A DNA stretch of 35,431 bases from Chloroflexota bacterium (GTDB lineage Bacteria; Chloroflexota; Limnocylindria; QHBO01): positions 1 through 35,431 of the forward strand of contig JAICRD010000003.1 of the NCBI GenBank assembly GCA_025937535.1, given 5' to 3'. The notes beneath the pieces are model-generated. The model saw nothing but the letters and a program-made list of their open reading frames with translations. It was not told the origin of the DNA and did not search any database. The position numbers were made by a program, and so were the translations under genes. Below, piece by piece: positions 32,351 to 35,431 of this stretch (position 1 is its first letter; every line of letters starts with the position of its first letter).

Positions 32351-32532
32351 GACTGGAAATTTGTGCGGCTGAGAGAGCGTTATCCGGCGAATGCGCCGTA
32401 GCGGGCGCCGATCCGAGCGTGAATCGCCCGCGAACGCGTCTCATCGGCCGCATGACGTCCCGGTGAGCGCGCAGATTTCGAGTCGCGCGCCGTGACCGGC
32501 ATAACGTGCCGATGCGGAGCAGATTTCAAGTC
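32351..32532. repeat. Cluster of three degenerate ~37-50 bp repeats, two direct and one inverted
   Basis: Units start with GACTNGAAATYTGY and carry a second conserved block, ACGTTATGCCGG or a variant, 25-27 bp later. Two lie in tandem on the minus strand (from 32532 and from 32484) and one is inverted on the plus strand (from 32351: GACTGGAAATTTGT, then GCGTTATCCGG). The arms face each other, so the whole could fold or represent a nonautonomous element. No ORF is present. It occupies most of the gap between pcd and the B12 operon. Confidence 0.6.
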
Positions 32533-32542
32533 GGGGACGACG

Positions 32543-32836
32543 TCAAGGCGCCAGTCGGTCGATCTGCTCGGCGAGCTCCGTATCGCGCGCGGTGATGGCG
32601 CCCGCCGCGTGCGTCGACAGGGTGAAGGTGACCTTCCTGTAGCCGTGGATGCAGACGTCGGGGTGGTGATTGGCCGCCTCGGCGGCCTCCGCCACCTGGT
32701 TCACGAGCCGGACCGCTGCGGTGAAGCCGCCCACCTCGACGGTCCGGGTCAGCGAGACGCCGTCGCGGCTCCATTCGGGCAGGCGCGCGAGCGCATCGGT
32801 CAGCTGGTCCTCGGTCAGTGGTTCGGCGTACGGCAT
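32543..32836 (-). CDS. 4a-hydroxytetrahydrobiopterin dehydratase (pterin carbinolamine dehydratase)
   Basis: It dehydrates 4a-hydroxytetrahydropterin, formed by aromatic amino acid hydroxylases, and is also a general pterin-repair protein. The 97-residue product has the active-site motif ANHHPDVCIHGYRKVTFTLSTH followed by the GAIT..D..LAEQID end. ATG 32836 lies 4 nt after the folE stop, so the two are co-transcribed. A longer frame from 32884 runs into folE and is rejected. No aromatic amino acid hydroxylase is in the window. Confidence 0.92.
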   Translation of the reverse strand: MPYAEPLTEDQLTDALARLPEWSRDGVSLTRTVEVGGFTAAVRLVNQVAEAAEAANHHPDVCIHGYRKVTFTLSTHAAGAITARDTELAEQIDRLAP

Positions 32837-32840
32837 CGCT

Positions 32841-33416
32841 CTATTGTGCGCCGCCCTTGCCGATGAGGCCCATGAACTCGGCACGGGTCCTGGCGTCGCG
32901 CCGGAACGTTCCGGTCATGCTGGAAGTGACCATCGTCGCCTCCTGCTTCTTCACGCCACGCATCATCGTGCACAGATGCGTTGCCTCGATCACGCACGCG
33001 ACGCCCTTCGGCTCCAGCTTCTCCATCAGGAAGTCGGCGACCTGCACGGTCAGCCGCTCCTGGACCTGGAGGCGCTGCGCGTACATGTCGACGATGCGCG
33101 GGATCTTCGACAGGCCGATGACCCGGCCGCGCGGCAGGTAGCCGACGTGCGCCTTGCCGATGAACGGCAGCAGGTGGTGCTCGCACAGGCTGAAGAACTC
33201 GATGTCGCGCACGACGACCATCTCGTCGTACTCGACCGCGAACGTCGCCCCGTTGATGAGCCGGTCGGGGTCGACGTGGTAGCCGGCCGTCAGCTCGTCG
33301 TACATGCGCCGAACCCGCTCGGGGGTTCGAAGCAGCCCCTCGCGGCCGGCGTCCTCGCCGATCTCGGACAGCAATGTGCGAACGGCATCCTCGAGCGAAG
33401 CCCTGGTCTCGACCAT
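32841..33416 (-). CDS. folE: GTP cyclohydrolase I
   Basis: It converts GTP to 7,8-dihydroneopterin triphosphate, the first step of folate and pterin synthesis. The 191-residue product has the Zn-binding Cys and His in [10 protein letters not shown] and the third ligand in [32 protein letters not shown] and [12 protein letters not shown] are also typical. ATG 33416 ([12 protein letters not shown]) is chosen; it lies 7 nt from a TATGAT box, and the upstream in-frame sequence has no family similarity. Confidence 0.96.
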   Translation of the reverse strand: MVETRASLEDAVRTLLSEIGEDAGREGLLRTPERVRRMYDELTAGYHVDPDRLINGATFAVEYDEMVVVRDIEFFSLCEHHLLPFIGKAHVGYLPRGRVIGLSKIPRIVDMYAQRLQVQERLTVQVADFLMEKLEPKGVACVIEATHLCTMMRGVKKQEATMVTSSMTGTFRRDARTRAEFMGLIGKGGAQ

Positions 33417-33423
33417 GCGCCGC

Positions 33424-33429
33424 ATCATA
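33424..33429 (-). promoter_or_regulatory. -10 box (TATGAT) of folE-pcd, leaderless spacing
   Basis: TATGAT, 7 nt, then ATG 33416. The box is the best match to the -10 consensus among the leaderless set. Confidence 0.55.
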
Positions 33430-33485
33430 GGACCCCGGGTGGTTTGGGAGCCGATTCGGCCCTGTTCGCCGCGCCCGGCCTTCGG

Positions 33486-33491
33486 TACACT
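33486..33491 (+). promoter_or_regulatory. Possible -10 box (TACACT) of NERD-like gene
   Basis: TACACT lies about 46 nt before ATG 33538. A strong GAGAGGAGG ribosome-binding sequence ends 12 nt before that ATG, so this gene, unlike its neighbours, has a leader. Confidence 0.4.
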
Positions 33492-33537
33492 CGAAGCGCC
33501 CATCCGACGCCTTGACGAGAGGAGGTTCGACGCCGGA

Positions 33538-34107
33538 ATGATCCTCCACCCGCCCTCGCGTCCGCGACGCCTGGCAATCCCGGGGCTGTCGGCGACCGAT
33601 CGCCTCTCGAGCGCCCTGGCCCGCCGCCTGGACGACGACTATCACTGGTTCAGCCACGTCGCCTCCGGCAGCGCGGGACCGATCGATGCCGTGGTGGTGG
33701 GTCCCGGCGGCGTCTGGACGCTGACGCTGGCCGGCGAGCGCGGCCGTTTCACCCGCCGCAACACGGGCCACTGGTACCGGTTCAACCGCTCGACGGAGTC
33801 GTGGGTGCCGTGGGATCCGGCGCCGATCACCGCGTCGCGGTTGGCGGCCCGCAGCCTCGCCCTGGTCCTCGAGCGCGCCGGGGTGGATGGCACGGTCGAC
33901 GGGGTGCTGGTGGCGCCGCCCGACATGTCGGTCGAGATCCCGCGGGGCGACGACATCGGCCTGAGGGTGGAGGCCGATCCCGATCGGCTCGGCGCCCTCG
34001 TCAGCCGGGAGGAGCGCCTGACGCTGGCGCAGGTGGATCGGATCGTTGCGCTGCTGGATCCTCGGCAGCCGCTGCCGCGGCTGGCCCAGGCGACTCCGGG
34101 CGGGTGA
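33538..34107 (+). CDS. NERD-like domain protein, degenerate
   Basis: The 189-residue product resembles the NERD (nuclease-related) fold. It has [23 protein letters not shown], corresponding to the I-D-xx-xxxPxGxxxIExK part, and then a QAR-like helix region ([19 protein letters not shown]). The acidic and lysine residues expected after GGV (ExK) are replaced (TLTLAGERG), so nuclease activity is doubtful. The C-terminal helix [16 protein letters not shown] follows. ATG 33538 is chosen because of the upstream GAGGAGG. The 3' end overlaps the convergent PAP2 gene by 107 bp. Confidence 0.65.
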   Translation: MILHPPSRPRRLAIPGLSATDRLSSALARRLDDDYHWFSHVASGSAGPIDAVVVGPGGVWTLTLAGERGRFTRRNTGHWYRFNRSTESWVPWDPAPITASRLAARSLALVLERAGVDGTVDGVLVAPPDMSVEIPRGDDIGLRVEADPDRLGALVSREERLTLAQVDRIVALLDPRQPLPRLAQATPGG

Positions 34108-34717
34108 GGGCCGCGTAGACCAGCACGACGACGGCGCCGGCGCTCCAGCCGGCCAGAACGTCGGTCGGATAGTGGACCCCGAGCCAGATGCGCGACAGGC
34201 CGATGAGCCCCACCAGCAGGCCGAGCGCGACGACGATGGCGCTCCGCGCCGCACGTGGCAGGGCTGAGCGGCTGACCACCACGGCCAGCACCCCGTACGC
34301 GACCATGCCGAGCGCCGAATGGCCGGACGGGAAGCTGAAGCCATGCTCGACGATCACCGGTTCCAGCAGGTCGGGACGCTCACGCGCGATCCCGATCTTG
34401 AACGCGCTGTTGCCGAGCGACGCCAGCGTGATCGCGAGCGCACCGGCCAGCCCGCTGCGCCACGCCCGCAGCAGCAGGCCGACCGCGGCGACGACGATGG
34501 CGACGGCGGCCACCGCTGCGGTCGACCCGAGCTCCGTGATCGGGCGCAACGGCGAGAGCACCGCCGCCATCTCCGGAGCGCGAACGAGCGCGATGATCGA
34601 GGCGTCGAACGAGTCGGTGAGATCCGCGCTGACCAGGACGGCCAACCCGATGACCAGCAGCACCCCGCCCGCGGCGAGGGCGAGCTCGATGCCCGAGCGA
34701 CGTCGAAGCGAGGACAT
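34001..34717 (-). CDS. PAP2-family membrane phosphatase
   Basis: It dephosphorylates lipid phosphates or pyrophosphates at the membrane. The 238-residue product has about six membrane segments and the three family motifs: KIGIARERPD (KxxxxxxRP), FPSGHSALG (PSGH) and SRIWLGVHYPTD (SRxxxxxHxxxD). The C-terminal 30 residues are Ala/Pro-rich and lie in the overlap with the NERD-like gene. ATG 34717 is chosen; TAGACT ends 8 nt upstream, giving a leaderless mRNA. A longer frame to 35134 runs antisense to the next gene and is rejected. Confidence 0.92.
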   Translation of the reverse strand: MSSLRRRSGIELALAAGGVLLVIGLAVLVSADLTDSFDASIIALVRAPEMAAVLSPLRPITELGSTAAVAAVAIVVAAVGLLLRAWRSGLAGALAITLASLGNSAFKIGIARERPDLLEPVIVEHGFSFPSGHSALGMVAYGVLAVVVSRSALPRAARSAIVVALGLLVGLIGLSRIWLGVHYPTDVLAGWSAGAVVVLVYAALTRPESPGPAAAAAAEDPAAQRSDPPAPASGAPPG

Positions 34718-34725
34718 GGGCAGCC

Positions 34726-34731
34726 AGTCTA
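34726..34731 (-). promoter_or_regulatory. -10 box (TAGACT) of PAP2 gene, leaderless spacing
   Basis: TAGACT, 8 nt (GGCTGCCC), then ATG 34717. It sits in a 41-bp divergent gap with the membrane-protein gene. Confidence 0.5.
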
Positions 34732-34758
34732 GGGTTGGCTCGACATGATCCGCAGCCG

Positions 34759-35431
34759 ATGAGAACCCCGGCCGGCCGAGCCGTGGTGGCGACGGCGATC
34801 GTCGCGGCCGCGCTCGTTGTGGCGTGGCTTGCTCCGCCCACTGCGCCGCTGCTGGTGTGGCCGCTCCTGGTGATCGTGCCGGGCTGGTTCCTGCTCGCCC
34901 GTCTCGGTCCCCGCATCGACACGGCCGGCAGGTTGGGCCTCGCCGTCGTCGGCTCGGTAGCGCTGTCGACGCACCTCGTGTACTGGCTCTCCCAGCTGAC
35001 CGGTGGGTACACGCGCGGGACGCTCTTCCTGGCTGCGGCGCTGCTCGCGACGCCGCTGCCGGTGGCCGCGTGGGCGGCTCCTCATCGGTCGCGGCTCGGC
35101 CGCGGCGCCGTTGCGGTCGTGGCGCTCGGCGCACTGGCGGCGCTGGTCGTGGGAGTGACGCTCGCGGTCGGAATCTGGCGCGTGACGCCGGACGGCGTCT
35201 CGTCAGGCGGCTCGAACTGGAGCGACCTCGGCGTGCACCTCTCGATTGCCGAGACGCTCAATGCCGGCGCGAACTTCCCGCCGGAGGTGCCGTACTTCGC
35301 CGGTGTGCCACTGACCTATCACTGGTTCGCCGACTTCCACGCCGCCATCCTGGCCGCCGCGGCCGGCATCTTCAGCGTTCCGGCCATGGTCTTCCAGTCG
35401 GCGCTGCTTGCGTTCGCGCTGGTCCTCGTCG
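34759..35431 (+). CDS. Polytopic membrane protein, glycosyltransferase-like, 3' end cut by window edge
   Basis: The frame from ATG 34759 is open to the window end (224 codons). The first 140 residues hold about four membrane helices (AIVAAALVVAWLA, VWPLLVIVPGWFLLA, ALGALAALVVGVTLAV). An outside loop follows with SNWSDLGVHLSIAETLNAG, VPYFAGVPLTYHWFADFHAAIL. The DxxxH pattern and the YHWFADFH block resemble large GT-C or DUF2298-like membrane glycosyltransferases; this is a tentative call. A CATGAT at 34743-34748 lies 10 nt before the start. An upstream ATG at 34745 leads only to a six-codon frame. Confidence 0.75.
   Translation, partial: MRTPAGRAVVATAIVAAALVVAWLAPPTAPLLVWPLLVIVPGWFLLARLGPRIDTAGRLGLAVVGSVALSTHLVYWLSQLTGGYTRGTLFLAAALLATPLPVAAWAAPHRSRLGRGAVAVVALGALAALVVGVTLAVGIWRVTPDGVSSGGSNWSDLGVHLSIAETLNAGANFPPEVPYFAGVPLTYHWFADFHAAILAAAAGIFSVPAMVFQSALLAFALVLV

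Noticed and set aside
1-35431. CRISPR arrays, prophage, insertion sequences, rRNA genes
   Set aside because: No regular direct-repeat arrays with spacers, no transposase, integrase or phage structural motifs, and no rRNA sequence were seen on either strand.

Overview
The window is a stretch of chromosome from a very GC-rich bacterium. It holds no phage, plasmid, insertion sequence or CRISPR genes. My best guess is an uncultured Chloroflexota-type lineage (Limnocylindria-like). That guess rests on the combination of a class I lysyl-tRNA synthetase, a sigma-54 factor, the small-subunit (archaeal) type of B12 mutase with MeaB, a proton-pumping pyrophosphatase, and many apparently leaderless promoters. 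It is inference; no marker gene such as 16S rRNA is present.

Positions 1-12.8 kb are almost all on the minus strand, apart from a cut thymidine kinase (+) and a possible small ORF (+) at the left edge. In minus-strand reading order they are: a histidine phosphatase, rpoN (sigma-54, with an unusual Zn-ribbon-like CxxC pair) with a membrane-anchored Ig/beta-propeller protein, the pyrophosphatase hppA, uppP, then greA-lysK-serS-ANT(3'')-tRNA-Ser(UGA). The greA group has the only textbook -35/-10 promoter I found and a long leader that could fold.

Positions 12.8-21 kb hold lepB (+), a tightly overlapping minus-strand operon (unknown protein, M16 peptidase, TPR-like protein, ndk), and a divergent plus-strand coenzyme A operon, coaX-coaBC-panC. 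The PanC-like protein has lost several residues that bind ATP and substrate in known PanC enzymes. A BioD-like/DRTGG protein faces it across a strong hairpin.

Positions 21-32.3 kb are catabolic. Glutamate dehydrogenase and an unknown partner diverge from a 773-residue fusion of an aminoglycoside-phosphotransferase-type kinase with a class III PLP enzyme (hydroxylysine or phosphoethanolamine type). A thiolase follows, then a five-gene minus-strand operon: B12-binding mutase subunit, MeaB, 3-hydroxyacyl-CoA dehydrogenase, acyl-CoA dehydrogenase and acyl-CoA ligase. Together they suggest degradation of amino acids or fatty acids through acyl-CoA and methylmalonyl-CoA.

Positions 32.3-35.4 kb hold folE-pcd (pterin synthesis and recycling), a degenerate NERD-like protein, a PAP2 phosphatase and the start of a large membrane protein cut by the window edge.

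Two noncoding repeat elements (26682-26851 and 32351-32532), a recurring TANNNT box 6-10 nt before start codons, the altered PanC and the kinase/PLP fusion are the most notable points.
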